DNA of 64,000 nucleotides. It comes from Alkalihalobacillus sp047302405. GTDB lineage: Bacteria; Bacillota; Bacilli; Bacillales; Bacillaceae_D. Positions 37,079 through 45,282 of the stretch are shown here, piece by piece (the first letter of the stretch is position 1; each line of letters opens with the position of its first letter). The translations under genes were made by a program, and so were the position numbers. The notes beneath the pieces are model-generated. The model had not been told where the DNA came from, made no database searches, and saw only the letters and a list, made by a program, of their open reading frames with translations. Location of the stretch: the NCBI RefSeq assembly GCF_047302405.1, contig NZ_CP154853.1, positions 1 to 64,000 of the forward strand, read 5' to 3'.

Positions 37079-37786
37079 ATGACTGAAACCGAAAAAAAGA
37101 ACATTCGTATCGTATTAATCGATGACCATCAACTATTTCGAGAAGGTGTCAAACGTATTTTAGCAATGGAACATGATTTTGAAATAGTTGCTGATGGTGA
37201 AGACGGCTCTCAAGCGTTGGATCTTGTCGAAAAGTATCAACCAGACGTCATTTTAATGGATATTAATATGCCGAATGTAAACGGAGTCGAAGCCACAAAA
37301 TCATTAATCGAACGCTACCCAAATATTAAAGTCTTAATTTTATCGATTCATGACGATGAGTCTTATGTCACTCATGTATTAAAAACAGGTGCTGCTGGTT
37401 ATTTATTAAAAGAAATGGACGCGGATGCATTGATTGAAGCGGTCAAAGTAGTCGCTTCAGGTGGTGCTTATATTCACCCGAAAGTGACACATAACTTAAT
37501 TAAGGAATACCGTCGTTTAGCAACAGAAGACGACGAGCACGAAGAGTCAATCGGCTACCGCGAAGTCGAATACCGTAAGCCATTGCATATTTTAACACGT
37601 CGTGAGTGTGAGGTTCTGCAATTAATGACAGACGGTCAAAGCAACCGTGCCATCGGTGAAACGTTATTCATTAGCGAAAAAACCGTCAAAAACCACGTAA
37701 GTAACATTCTTCAAAAAATGAGCGTAAACGATCGTACCCAAGCAGTTGTTGAAGCCATTAAGAGTGGATATGTAGTTGTTAGATAA
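37079..37786 (+). CDS. degU: response regulator DegU
   Basis: 235 residues, NarL family. Receiver domain with acidic pocket IDDHQ near 15, phospho-acceptor Asp61 (ILMDINMPNVNG) and Lys in LLKEMD. C-terminal LuxR-type helix-turn-helix (LTRRECEVLQLMTDGQSNRAIGE, ISEKTVKNHVSNILQKM). It regulates degradative enzymes, comK and flagellar genes in B. subtilis. GGAGAGGTG precedes the ATG; the 119-bp gap after degS may hold its own promoter. Confidence 0.97.
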   Translation: MTETEKKNIRIVLIDDHQLFREGVKRILAMEHDFEIVADGEDGSQALDLVEKYQPDVILMDINMPNVNGVEATKSLIERYPNIKVLILSIHDDESYVTHVLKTGAAGYLLKEMDADALIEAVKVVASGGAYIHPKVTHNLIKEYRRLATEDDEHEESIGYREVEYRKPLHILTRRECEVLQLMTDGQSNRAIGETLFISEKTVKNHVSNILQKMSVNDRTQAVVEAIKSGYVVVR

Positions 37787-37814
37787 ATGATGTGAATTTA
37801 TGATTGGGGAATGG

Positions 37815-37851
37815 AACCCTCCACCAGCCGAGATGCAGGTGGAGGTTTTTT
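37815..37851 (+). terminator. terminator of degU
   Basis: Stem CCTCCACC/GGTGGAGG with loop, then TTTTTTG. Confidence 0.9.
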
Positions 37852-37867
37852 GCGTTCTTTTGCTGGG

Positions 37868-37905
37868 ATTAGGGTGTGAAAAGAGGAGGATAAGTAATGA
37901 AAATT
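37868..37905 (+). repeat. single 51-bp-family repeat unit before the array
   Basis: ATTAGGGTGTG at 37868 and ATAAGTAATGAAAA 22 bases later, the same internal spacing as the units at 39190, 40429, 40480 and around 61221-61260. Confidence 0.65.
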
Positions 37906-37974
37906 TGTGCTGTAGAGGATTCGAGCGAGAAGTAAGAGCCTGTGACTTGTCGAAAAAGGGGAGTGAAGGAGGTC

Positions 37975-39188
37975 AATGAAGTCGGAAGCTGGTGAATCAG
38001 AGCCGCAAAGGGAATCAAAGGAGTTCAATGAAGCCGGAAGCTGGTGAATCAGAGCCGCAAAGGGAATCAAAGGGCGTCAGTGAAGCCGGAAGCTGGTGAA
38101 TCAGAGCCGCAAAGGGAATCAAAGGAGGTCAATGAAGTCGGAAGGTGGTGAATCAGAGCCGCAAAGGGAATCAAAGGGCGTCAGTGAAGCCGGAAGCTGG
38201 TGAATCAGAGCCGCAAAGGGAATCAAAGAGCCGCAATGAAGCCGGAAGCCATTGAATAAAAGCGGCAAAGGGAATCAAAGGAGGTCAATGAAGTCGGAAG
38301 CTATTGAATAAAAGCCGCAAAGGGAATCAAAGAGCCGCAATGAAGCCGGAAGCCATCGAATAAAAGCCGCAAAGGGAATCAAAGGGAGCCAATGAAGCCG
38401 GAAGCCATTGAATAAAAGCGGCAAAGGGAATCAAAGGAGGTCAATGAAGTCGGAAGCTATTGAATAAAAGCCGCAAAGGGAATCAAAGGGAGCCAATGAA
38501 GCCGGAAGCTGGTGAATCAGAGCCGCAAAGGGAATCAAAGTCAGTCAATGAAGCCGAAAGCCATCCAATAAAAGCCGCAAAGGGAATCAAAGAGCCGCAA
38601 TGAAGCCGGAAGCCATTGAATAAAAGCCGCAAAGGGAATCAAAGAGCCGCAATGAAGCCGGAAGCTATTGAATAAAAGCCGCAAAGGGAATCAAAGAGCC
38701 GCAATGAAGCCGGAAGCTATTGAATAAAAGCCGCAAAGGGAATCAAAGCCAGTCAATGAAGCCGGAAGCTATTGGATAAAAGCCGCAAAGGGAATCAAAG
38801 GGAGTCAATGAAGTCGGAAGGTGGTGAATCAGAGCCGCAAAGGGAATCAAAGCCGGTCAAAGAAGTCGGAAGCTATTGAATAAAAGCCGCAAAGGGAATC
38901 AAAGGGAGTCAAAGAAGCCGGAAGCCATTGAATAAAAGCCGCAAAGGGAATCAAAGGGAGTCAATGAAGCCGGAAGCCATTGAATAAAAGCGGCAAAGGG
39001 AATCAAAGAGCCGCAATGAAGCCGGAAGCCATTGAATCAGAGCCGCAAAGGGAATCAAAGGGAGTCAATGAAGCCGGAAGCCATTGAATCAAAGCCGCAA
39101 AGGGAATCAAAGTCAGTCAATGAAGCCGGAAGCTATTGAATAAAAGCCGCAAAGGGAATCAAAGCCAGTCAATGAAGTCGGAAGCTGG
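37975..39188 (+). repeat. 52-bp tandem repeat array, 23 full units plus a partial
   Basis: The block AGCCGCAAAGGGAATCAAAG (or AGCGGC...) recurs 23 times from 38001 to 39145 with an exact 52-bp period and no insertion or deletion. Units begin AATGAAG(C/T)CGGAAG and have a variable middle (CTGGTGAATCAG, CCATTGAATAAA, CTATTGAATAAA) and a variable eight-base link (GGAGGTC, AGCCGC, GGGAGCC, CAGTC types). Stops occur in every frame and 52 is not a multiple of three, so it is not coding. The shown strand is very purine-rich and richer in G+C than the surroundings. It fills the gap between convergent degU and the NERD gene. Confidence 0.95.
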
Positions 39189-39189
39189 A

Positions 39190-39225
39190 ATTAGGGTACG
39201 AATAACTCAGAATAAGTAATGAAAA
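39190..39225 (+). repeat. 51-bp-family repeat unit directly after the array
   Basis: The partial last array unit (GGAAGCTGG) runs straight into ATTAGGGTACG, with ATAAGTAATGAAAA 22 bases on. This shows that the two repeat families join and are probably related. Confidence 0.65.
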
Positions 39226-39372
39226 ATTCAGTTAGTTAAAATTAAAGTACAAATAAAAAAGACCCTCAAATAGAGAGGCTATTTAATAATAGGAACACTC
39301 TTTGAGGGTGAATGAAAATGGAATAATCGTCATTTATTTATAGTTGGCATTTATAAAATAGAGTTTGAAAGT

Positions 39373-40290
39373 TTATATATAATAAGCTCCTTTAGTTTGT
39401 CCAATTCGTTTGTAGTTGTTTGTTAAAATTCTACCAATACTTCTTTTATTAATAGTAGGGATACCGCACCAATCATATATTTTATTTGTAGTTATAAAGG
39501 AATTAGGAAACAGAATTTGATAGTCCTGTATGCTTCTTGTGATTGATTGGTGGAGCTTCTCGGTTTTGAAACAATTTCTACATTTGGTGGTTCGACCGAG
39601 AGGGGAAAGGTTAAAGGAAAAGCAATACTTGCAATAAAGGCCACTTTTGTATTCTCTTTCTTTAAAAGAGGGCTGTTTAAAAAAGGGAGACTCTGAAAGT
39701 TGAGAGGAAATCAACTGACTTGCTATATTTTTATGTGACTGATTGATAGAGCCAGTTTGTTGGGTAAGTTTTTCGAGAAATCGGTTGAGTTGGTTGGGGA
39801 ATACAAAAGTAGGTGATTTCGGTCGTGGTAAAAATAAATAAAAATTAGGGTTAATGAAAATAATAAAAGAGGTAATTTGCGGATGTTGGATTTTGTGAAG
39901 TTGAAACCATTGTCTTAATAAGGACTCATTTCTTTCCAGTTGATTAAGAGGGTTTTTAATCTCGGAGCTATTGAGTGAATAAAAACGGTGATCTTTGTAT
40001 TCATAGTCACCTTCGTAATTTTTAACTTCAAAAAGAAAAAGGTATGTGGATGAAATGATAAGAGAGTCAATTTGAAAAGGGGAATCATCTTTTTGTAACC
40101 AAAGGTCATGAATTTGAATCCAATCTTTAGGGAGCTGAACGGCCCAGTGATCAAAAGCTTGTTCCCCGGAAAACACCTTTTCTAATTTAAATAAACGCCT
40201 ACGATCTTTTGAACTAAAAGATTTTAGCCTCAAGCTGAGCACTCTTTGGAGCAGTAACTCAGAAGGCTCCTTTCGTTGTTTAAGAATCAT
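39373..40290 (-). CDS. NERD-domain (nuclease-related) protein with C-terminal zinc ribbon
   Basis: 305 residues. NERD domain at about 35-150 with the PD-(D/E)XK-like pattern: IHDLWLQ, then FQIDSLIISSTYLFLFEVKNYEGDYEY, where the Asp and the E-x-K are the expected active-site residues. A Cys4-type zinc ribbon (CKYCFSF ... CRNCFKT) near 220-240 and a small C-terminal domain follow. Such proteins are thought to act in DNA processing; the biochemical role is unproven. ATG 40290 has GGAGGTG nine bases upstream. The gene is flanked on both sides by members of the same repeat family. Confidence 0.82.
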   Translation of the reverse strand: MILKQRKEPSELLLQRVLSLRLKSFSSKDRRRLFKLEKVFSGEQAFDHWAVQLPKDWIQIHDLWLQKDDSPFQIDSLIISSTYLFLFEVKNYEGDYEYKDHRFYSLNSSEIKNPLNQLERNESLLRQWFQLHKIQHPQITSFIIFINPNFYLFLPRPKSPTFVFPNQLNRFLEKLTQQTGSINQSHKNIASQLISSQLSESPFFKQPSFKEREYKSGLYCKYCFSFNLSPLGRTTKCRNCFKTEKLHQSITRSIQDYQILFPNSFITTNKIYDWCGIPTINKRSIGRILTNNYKRIGQTKGAYYI

Positions 40291-40377
40291 TTATTAAATG
40301 GCACCTCCAAACAGTAATAATAATTTAATTATACGAAGTTTTAGTAGGTGAGGGGTTATTTATGTTGGAAAATATCA

Positions 40378-40565
40378 CATGAATTTTAGTTTGTGGAGAA
40401 TTGGTAATGAAATGTTTGGATTGCGGAGATTAGGGTGCGAAAAGCCGCTGATAAGTAATGAAAAAGCCAGCCACCCGAAATTAGGGTACGAAAAACCAAA
40501 GATAAGTAATAAAGTATCCAACCAGTCCAAATTAAGGTGTGAAAAACCCGAAATAGCTAATGAAA
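40378..40565 (+). repeat. three to four diverged units of the 51-bp repeat family
   Basis: ATTAGGGTGCG at 40429, ATTAGGGTACG at 40480 and ATTAAGGTGTG at 40531 recur at exactly 51 bp. Each is followed by GATAAGTAATGAAA-like sequence about 22 bases later. A fourth, weaker unit starts near 40378. No ribosome-site-supported gene lies in the 440-bp gap. Confidence 0.8.
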
Positions 40566-40728
40566 CCAACGATGTGCGGCACTTAGTGTATGGCTCTTCA
40601 AAAAAATAAAAGAACTCTTGAAAGTAGTCGTGATTCAAGGTACATTTAGATGAGATAGATTTACAGCTTTCGGAAACGGGAAGAGAAAACAGTAAGAAAA
40701 TATGAGAGAAAAAGTGAGGACTATAAAG

Positions 40729-41583
40729 ATGAGAAAAGTAGCGATAGTGACAGATAGTACAGCTTATCTTCCAAAAGATCTACGAGATCAGCTCGGTATT
40801 CACATGGTTCCACTTAATGTTGTGTTTGGACAAGAGTCTTTTCAAGAGGAATTAGACATTACAACAGAAGAATTTTATTCTAAGATGGAACAAATTAAGG
40901 AATTACCAACTACTTCACAACCTGCGATTGGGCAATTTGTTGAGTTATTTGAAGAGCTTGCGAAAGAAGGATATGAGCAAGTGGTTTCGATTCATTTATC
41001 TAGCAAAATTAGTGGAACTTATCAATCGGCTGTTGCTGCTGGTGATATGGTCGAATCGATTGAGGTCATTGGTTTTGATTCGGCGATTAGTTGTTCACCG
41101 CAGGCGCGCGTTGTATTAGAAGCGGTTCGTTTAGCGGACGAGGGTAAAAATGCGGAAGAAATTATCGAGCATTTAAATAAAGTAAGAGAAACGATTCGTG
41201 CTTATTTCGTGGTTGATGATTTGAATCACTTACATCGTGGCGGTCGTTTGAATACAGCTCAGTTGTTTGTCGGTAACCTTTTAAAAATTAAGCCAATCCT
41301 TCATTTTGTTGATGGGAAGATTGTTCCTTTTGAAAAGGTGAGAACAGAGAAAAAAGCATTCGCGAAAATTAAAACGATGCTTGAGCAGGAAGTGTCTGAA
41401 GGTGGGCAATTCCAGGTGACGATCATTCATGCTAATTGTGAAGAAGAAGCCACAAAATTATTGGAAGACTTCAAGGTGAGTTTCCCAACAGTTGATTTTG
41501 AATTAAGTTATTTTGGACCCGTTATCGGTACACATTTAGGGCAAGGAAGTATCGGCGTTACTTGGTCACAAACAGTGAACTAA
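40729..41583 (+). CDS. degV: DegV family fatty-acid-binding protein
   Basis: 284 residues. EDD fold: VAIVTDSTAYLPKDL at the N-terminus, TTSQPAIGQF near 80, SSKISGTYQSA with the Ser that contacts the fatty acid headgroup, LNHLHRGGRLN near 168 and the late GPVIGTHLGQGSIGVTW. Proteins of this family (FakB type) present fatty acids to the kinase FakA. Position between degSU and comF matches yviA of B. subtilis. ATG 40729 has GAGG upstream; an earlier ATG at 40702 lacks a ribosome site. Confidence 0.93.
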   Translation: MRKVAIVTDSTAYLPKDLRDQLGIHMVPLNVVFGQESFQEELDITTEEFYSKMEQIKELPTTSQPAIGQFVELFEELAKEGYEQVVSIHLSSKISGTYQSAVAAGDMVESIEVIGFDSAISCSPQARVVLEAVRLADEGKNAEEIIEHLNKVRETIRAYFVVDDLNHLHRGGRLNTAQLFVGNLLKIKPILHFVDGKIVPFEKVRTEKKAFAKIKTMLEQEVSEGGQFQVTIIHANCEEEATKLLEDFKVSFPTVDFELSYFGPVIGTHLGQGSIGVTWSQTVN

Positions 41584-41613
41584 TTAATATTATTTAAACT
41601 TTATTATTCTAAG

Positions 41614-41656
41614 AAGACTGTATGCACCCAGAAACCGGACATGCAGTCTTTTCCTA
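41614..41656 (+). terminator. terminator after degV
   Basis: Eleven-base stem AAGACTGTATG/CATGCAGTCTT with one G-T pair, followed by TTCCTATTT, a moderate T run. Confidence 0.7.
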
Positions 41657-41701
41657 TTTACCTTCCTCCTGTATCAAAAATCCCCTGATTGAGGTGAATC
41701 A

Positions 41702-43198
41702 ATGAAAGTTCTTCCACCATCGGACTCTCCAAAAAAAGATAAAGTACAAAGTTTGTATGTCGATAACGTCAATGAGCATGAACACCCTCCTAATTCTGAC
41801 ACCGTTCTACCCTCAATTTCCACGTTAGACACTGAACCGATATTAACATCACTATCAACCTCTAAAAGTGATCCCTACCTCTATGGAAAACTGTTATTAA
41901 AACGAGAACTCCCCCTTTCTGAAAAAAACCTTCACCTTTTAATTGAGCAAAAGAACATCGAAGCCATTCCTGCCATGATTAAAAAGGGAGGTACAGTGGT
42001 ATGCGTGCGTTGCAATAATCAAAAGAAAAGTGAATTTGGTCAGCATCCTTGTGCACTGTGTGGGCAGTTGTGTTTGTATTGTCGTCATTGTCTTTCTTTA
42101 GGGAAGGTGCAAAGTTGTCAGAAGCTGTACCGCTGGATTGGAGCGATCCCGCAGCAACAACAGAAGCCAGGCACTCTAAAATGGGAAGGACGTTTATCAT
42201 TAGGGCAAGAAAGGGCATCGGAAGCGATTTGTGAGTGGATTCGACACCAGAAGCGAGGTCTTACTTGGGCTGTTTGTGGGGCAGGGAAAACTGAAATTGT
42301 CTTTAAAGGGTTGGAATTGGTCTTCGAAAAAGGGGGACGAGCGTTGCTGGCGACACCGAGGACGGATGTAGTCAAGGAGCTTGTGCCGAGGTTCAAAAGT
42401 GCTTTTCCTTCGCTAAAAATCGCGGCGCTATATGGTGGGAGTGAGGACCAGGATGAGTATGCTGAGTTTGTGATTGCAACGACCCATCAAATTTTGCGTT
42501 ATGAGCGGTCTTTTGATTTTATTATTGTCGATGAAGTTGATGCATTTCCGTATTCTTATGATAAGAGTTTGCAGTTTGCCGTTCGGCGTGCACGTAAAGA
42601 GAACTCCCCGCTCGTTTATTTAAGTGCCACTCCTAGTCGAGAGCTATTGAGGCAAAAATCACTCGAAATCACCAAAATCCCGAAACGATTTCATGGTTAT
42701 CCTTTACCCGTTCCAACGATGGTTTGGGGAGGAGATTGGCAAAAGAAGATGAAAAAAGGTAAATTGCCAACTCCACTTAAAAAATGGTTAAAGGGCCATC
42801 AACATCAACCGATTCTTTTGTTTGTCCCAACCATCTTTGCTCTTGAGAAAGTCTCGGCGATTTTGACAAAACAAGGATTAGTACACGGGGCGGTTCATGC
42901 GAGTGCGAAAACGCGGCACCAGGCCGTCAAAGCGTTTCGTTTAGGAGAGATTCCATTGCTTGTGACGACGACTATTTTAGAACGGGGCGTGACGATTTCG
43001 AATGTCGCGGTCGCGGTATTAGGGGCGGAAAAAGGTGTTTTTGATGAAGCAGCTCTTGTACAAATCGCGGGTAGAGTAGGACGTAATCCAAATTTCCCGA
43101 GTGGTGATGTTTGTTTTTTTCATTATGGGAAGTCGTTAGCGATGAAACGGGCGATCCAACAAATCAAAAGTATGAATCAGGAAGGTGGGGCATTATGA
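41702..43198 (+). CDS. comFA: late competence protein ComFA, DEAD-box-type DNA translocase
   Basis: 498 residues. ComFA drives uptake of transforming single-stranded DNA. The N-terminal Cys-rich zinc finger (CVRCNN, CALCGQLCLYCRHC, near 101-130) is diagnostic. The helicase core has Walker A AVCGAGKTE near 194, Walker B VDEVD, the SAT motif YLSATPSR and C-terminal TTTILERGVTI and QIAGRVGRN. It is 30-odd residues longer than B. subtilis ComFA (463) because of an N-terminal extension. Its stop overlaps the comFC start. Confidence 0.95.
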   Translation: MKVLPPSDSPKKDKVQSLYVDNVNEHEHPPNSDTVLPSISTLDTEPILTSLSTSKSDPYLYGKLLLKRELPLSEKNLHLLIEQKNIEAIPAMIKKGGTVVCVRCNNQKKSEFGQHPCALCGQLCLYCRHCLSLGKVQSCQKLYRWIGAIPQQQQKPGTLKWEGRLSLGQERASEAICEWIRHQKRGLTWAVCGAGKTEIVFKGLELVFEKGGRALLATPRTDVVKELVPRFKSAFPSLKIAALYGGSEDQDEYAEFVIATTHQILRYERSFDFIIVDEVDAFPYSYDKSLQFAVRRARKENSPLVYLSATPSRELLRQKSLEITKIPKRFHGYPLPVPTMVWGGDWQKKMKKGKLPTPLKKWLKGHQHQPILLFVPTIFALEKVSAILTKQGLVHGAVHASAKTRHQAVKAFRLGEIPLLVTTTILERGVTISNVAVAVLGAEKGVFDEAALVQIAGRVGRNPNFPSGDVCFFHYGKSLAMKRAIQQIKSMNQEGGAL

Positions 43199-43905
43199 GC
43201 GAATGTTTATTTTGTCGAAATGCTTATAAAGACGTCCCAAGTTGGTTTTCGGTCCTTCTGAACAAAAAAAGAGAACCGGTTTGTGAGCGGTGTTTATCAC
43301 AGTTAAAATGGGTGGAAGGGATTCGTTGTCAAATCTGTTCACGGCAATTAATGGAGACGAACCGCTTTAGTAATGTTTGTTTTGATTGTTACCGCTGGGA
43401 ACAGCAGTCGGCAACAAGGCTTTTATTAAAGGAAAATCACTCTCTCTACCATTATAATGGATTTATGAAAGAGCTTTTGGCGACGTATAAATATCGAGGA
43501 GATGCGGCTCTTGCCACGTTTTTTGCTCCAAAATTACTCACCCTTTATGAAAAAAAGTTTCGAGGATTTCAAGTGATGCCAATTCCTTTAAGTCAGGAAC
43601 GATTGCTAGAGCGAACCTTTAATCAAACGGAATTACTGCTTCAGGATTGGCCACAAGACTGTATTTGTCTTCATTTGAAGAGGAAAAACCGTGAGAAACA
43701 AAGCAAAAAATCACGTCAAAACCGGATTCGTTCGTTTTTGGATAACCCATTTTATTTGGATACCAACATCTTCTTAGACGAAAAGCTAAACAAAATTGTC
43801 CTAGTGGACGATATTTATACTACGGGGACAACATTAAGACAAGCTGCTAAGACATTAAAACAAGCAGGAGTCGAACAAGTTGTTTCGCTAACGATTGCTA
43901 GATAA
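43195..43905 (+). CDS. comFC: competence protein ComFC, phosphoribosyltransferase-like
   Basis: 236 residues. N-terminal Cys4 zinc motif (CLFCRN ... CERC, CQICSR ... CFDCYRW) and a C-terminal type I phosphoribosyltransferase domain with the PRPP loop VLVDDIYTTGTTL near 200. Required for transformation. ATG at 43195 overlaps the comFA stop (ATGA), so the proteins are translationally coupled. In B. subtilis comFB lies between; it is absent here. Confidence 0.95.
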   Translation: MSECLFCRNAYKDVPSWFSVLLNKKREPVCERCLSQLKWVEGIRCQICSRQLMETNRFSNVCFDCYRWEQQSATRLLLKENHSLYHYNGFMKELLATYKYRGDAALATFFAPKLLTLYEKKFRGFQVMPIPLSQERLLERTFNQTELLLQDWPQDCICLHLKRKNREKQSKKSRQNRIRSFLDNPFYLDTNIFLDEKLNKIVLVDDIYTTGTTLRQAAKTLKQAGVEQVVSLTIAR

Positions 43906-43987
43906 GGTAAACAATGGATTCGATGAAAGCCGAGCCGTTGACTAAATAAAAACTAAGAGATACATCCGTTTGAGAGGGGTAGGGAAG

Positions 43988-44413
43988 ATGAGAGATCTGA
44001 CCAATTGTCCGAAATGTGGGACCTTGTTTGTAAAGGCACTGCGGCCAATTTGTAATCCTTGCTTTAAAGTGCAGGAAGAGTGCTTTATGAAAGTGAAAAC
44101 ATATATGAACAAAAAAGAAAATCGAATGGCAACCGTACAAGAGGTGCATGAGTATACGAGTGTTTCTTATGAAATGATACATCAGTTTATTCGTGAAGGT
44201 CGATTGGTGACGACACAGTTTCCAAACCTAGGTTATCCATGTGAATCATGTGGCGACTCCATTAATGAAGGAAGAATTTGTAGCGATTGTCGGAGTCAAA
44301 TCACAAAGGGACTTGATCAAATCGAGCGTGAAGAGCAATTAAAGCAAAAGTTAAAAGAAGAGGAAAAAAGTGCTTATCAGACCTATCGTTCAATGGAAAT
44401 TGAGCGCGATTAA
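43988..44413 (+). CDS. yvyF: flagellar operon protein YvyF
   Basis: 141 residues. An N-terminal zinc-ribbon-like CPKCGTLF ... CNPCF, a MerR/helix-turn-helix-like middle (ATVQEVHEYTSVSYEMIHQFIREGRL) and a second zinc pair CESCGD ... CSDCR. It matches the TIGR03826-type YvyF family found just upstream of flgM. The function is unknown; it is thought to be regulatory. The start at ATG 43988 has AGGGG nine bases upstream. Confidence 0.9.
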   Translation: MRDLTNCPKCGTLFVKALRPICNPCFKVQEECFMKVKTYMNKKENRMATVQEVHEYTSVSYEMIHQFIREGRLVTTQFPNLGYPCESCGDSINEGRICSDCRSQITKGLDQIEREEQLKQKLKEEEKSAYQTYRSMEIERD

Positions 44414-44417
44414 ATCA

Positions 44418-44444
44418 TAAAGATTAACGATAATTATCCGATAA
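44418..44444 (+). promoter_or_regulatory. sigma-D-type promoter upstream of flgM
   Basis: TAAA (44418), 15 bases, then TCCGATAA, matching TAAA-N15-GCCGATAT at six of eight -10 positions. It lies 41 bases before the flgM start; flgM of B. subtilis also has its own sigma-D promoter. Confidence 0.6.
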
Positions 44445-44485
44445 AAGAAATAAGAGAATGTGTAGGTAGAAAGAAGGTGTTCAGT

Positions 44486-44752
44486 TTGGAAATTAATCCA
44501 TATCGTCGTGTCGGAAATCATATGTATCAAAAACAAGCAGAGAAAATGGAGGCACTTCCAAAAAAGGCGTTGAAACGTGACCAATTACAAATCTCCACAG
44601 AGGCTTTGAAATTGCAGCAAACAAACCCTCTCGTTACGGAACGTCAAGTGCGTGTCAATGAACTTAAAAAACAAGTAGAGAGTGGCGAATATAAAGTCAA
44701 TCCAGAAAAAGTCGCTCAAGCTTTTTATGATTATTGGAATGATAAATTCTAA
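44486..44752 (+). CDS. flgM: anti-sigma-D factor FlgM
   Basis: 88 residues. C-terminal FlgM core: QISTEALKLQQ, RQVRVNELKKQVESGEYKVNPEKVAQAFYDYW. It holds sigma-D inactive until the hook-basal body is complete. The N-terminus MEINPYRRVG matches the family when TTG 44486 is used (GAAGG upstream); an in-frame GTG at 44477 overlaps the ribosome site. Confidence 0.93.
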   Translation: MEINPYRRVGNHMYQKQAEKMEALPKKALKRDQLQISTEALKLQQTNPLVTERQVRVNELKKQVESGEYKVNPEKVAQAFYDYWNDKF

Positions 44753-44767
44753 AAGAGGGATCAAATC

Positions 44768-45262
44768 ATGATAGAGAAAATCAAACAAGCATTAAGCCAA
44801 CTCGTTGAGGTGCAGCAACAGTTGCTAGAGATGGCTGTGAATAAAACGGAATTAATTAAAGAGAATCGAATAAAAGGTTTGGAGTTATTAGTGAGAGAAG
44901 AGGCAAAAGCGATTCAGAAACTTAGAGTGACGGAAATGGTCAGGGTTAAAGAAGTGAAGAACTTTTTTGAAACAAGAAACAAACCATTTCTTGAACCGAC
45001 GATGACGGATTTAATTGAAGAAGTGGAGCCAAAAGAGCGAGGGGAACTTCTGCACTTGCAACAGCTACTTCTTGATCAAATCTTAGAATTAAAAAAGGTG
45101 AACGATCATAATGAGGAGCTGATTCAAGAGTCGATGAAGTTTGTCCATTTGTCGCTTGATGTTCTCTCACCTCAGTTGTCTGACATGCAGTATCAACGAA
45201 AACCACAAAATGGAAATGGATACGAAAATGGGGAGCATTCCCTTTTTGATTCAAGAGCGTAA
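44768..45262 (+). CDS. flgN: flagellar export chaperone FlgN
   Basis: 164 residues, almost entirely helical with heptad-like spacing, as in FlgN (YvyG). Located between flgM and flgK as in B. subtilis, spacing 15 and 20 bp. It should keep FlgK and FlgL export-competent. GAGGGA precedes the ATG. Confidence 0.88.
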   Translation: MIEKIKQALSQLVEVQQQLLEMAVNKTELIKENRIKGLELLVREEAKAIQKLRVTEMVRVKEVKNFFETRNKPFLEPTMTDLIEEVEPKERGELLHLQQLLLDQILELKKVNDHNEELIQESMKFVHLSLDVLSPQLSDMQYQRKPQNGNGYENGEHSLFDSRA

Positions 45263-45282
45263 AAGCGAAGGAGCGGGTAGCG

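Noticed and set aside
37798..38070. A leftward frame of 90 codons between degU terminator and array
   Set aside because: It is made of the degU terminator and the first repeat units, and has no ribosome site.
37975..39188. CRISPR array
   Set aside because: The variable parts are short, recur in several units and are not unique spacers; the constant part is not palindromic and no cas genes are present.
40375..40638. Frames of 76-87 codons on both strands
   Set aside because: They only read through the 51-bp repeats (repeating peptide patterns in both directions) and lack ribosome sites.
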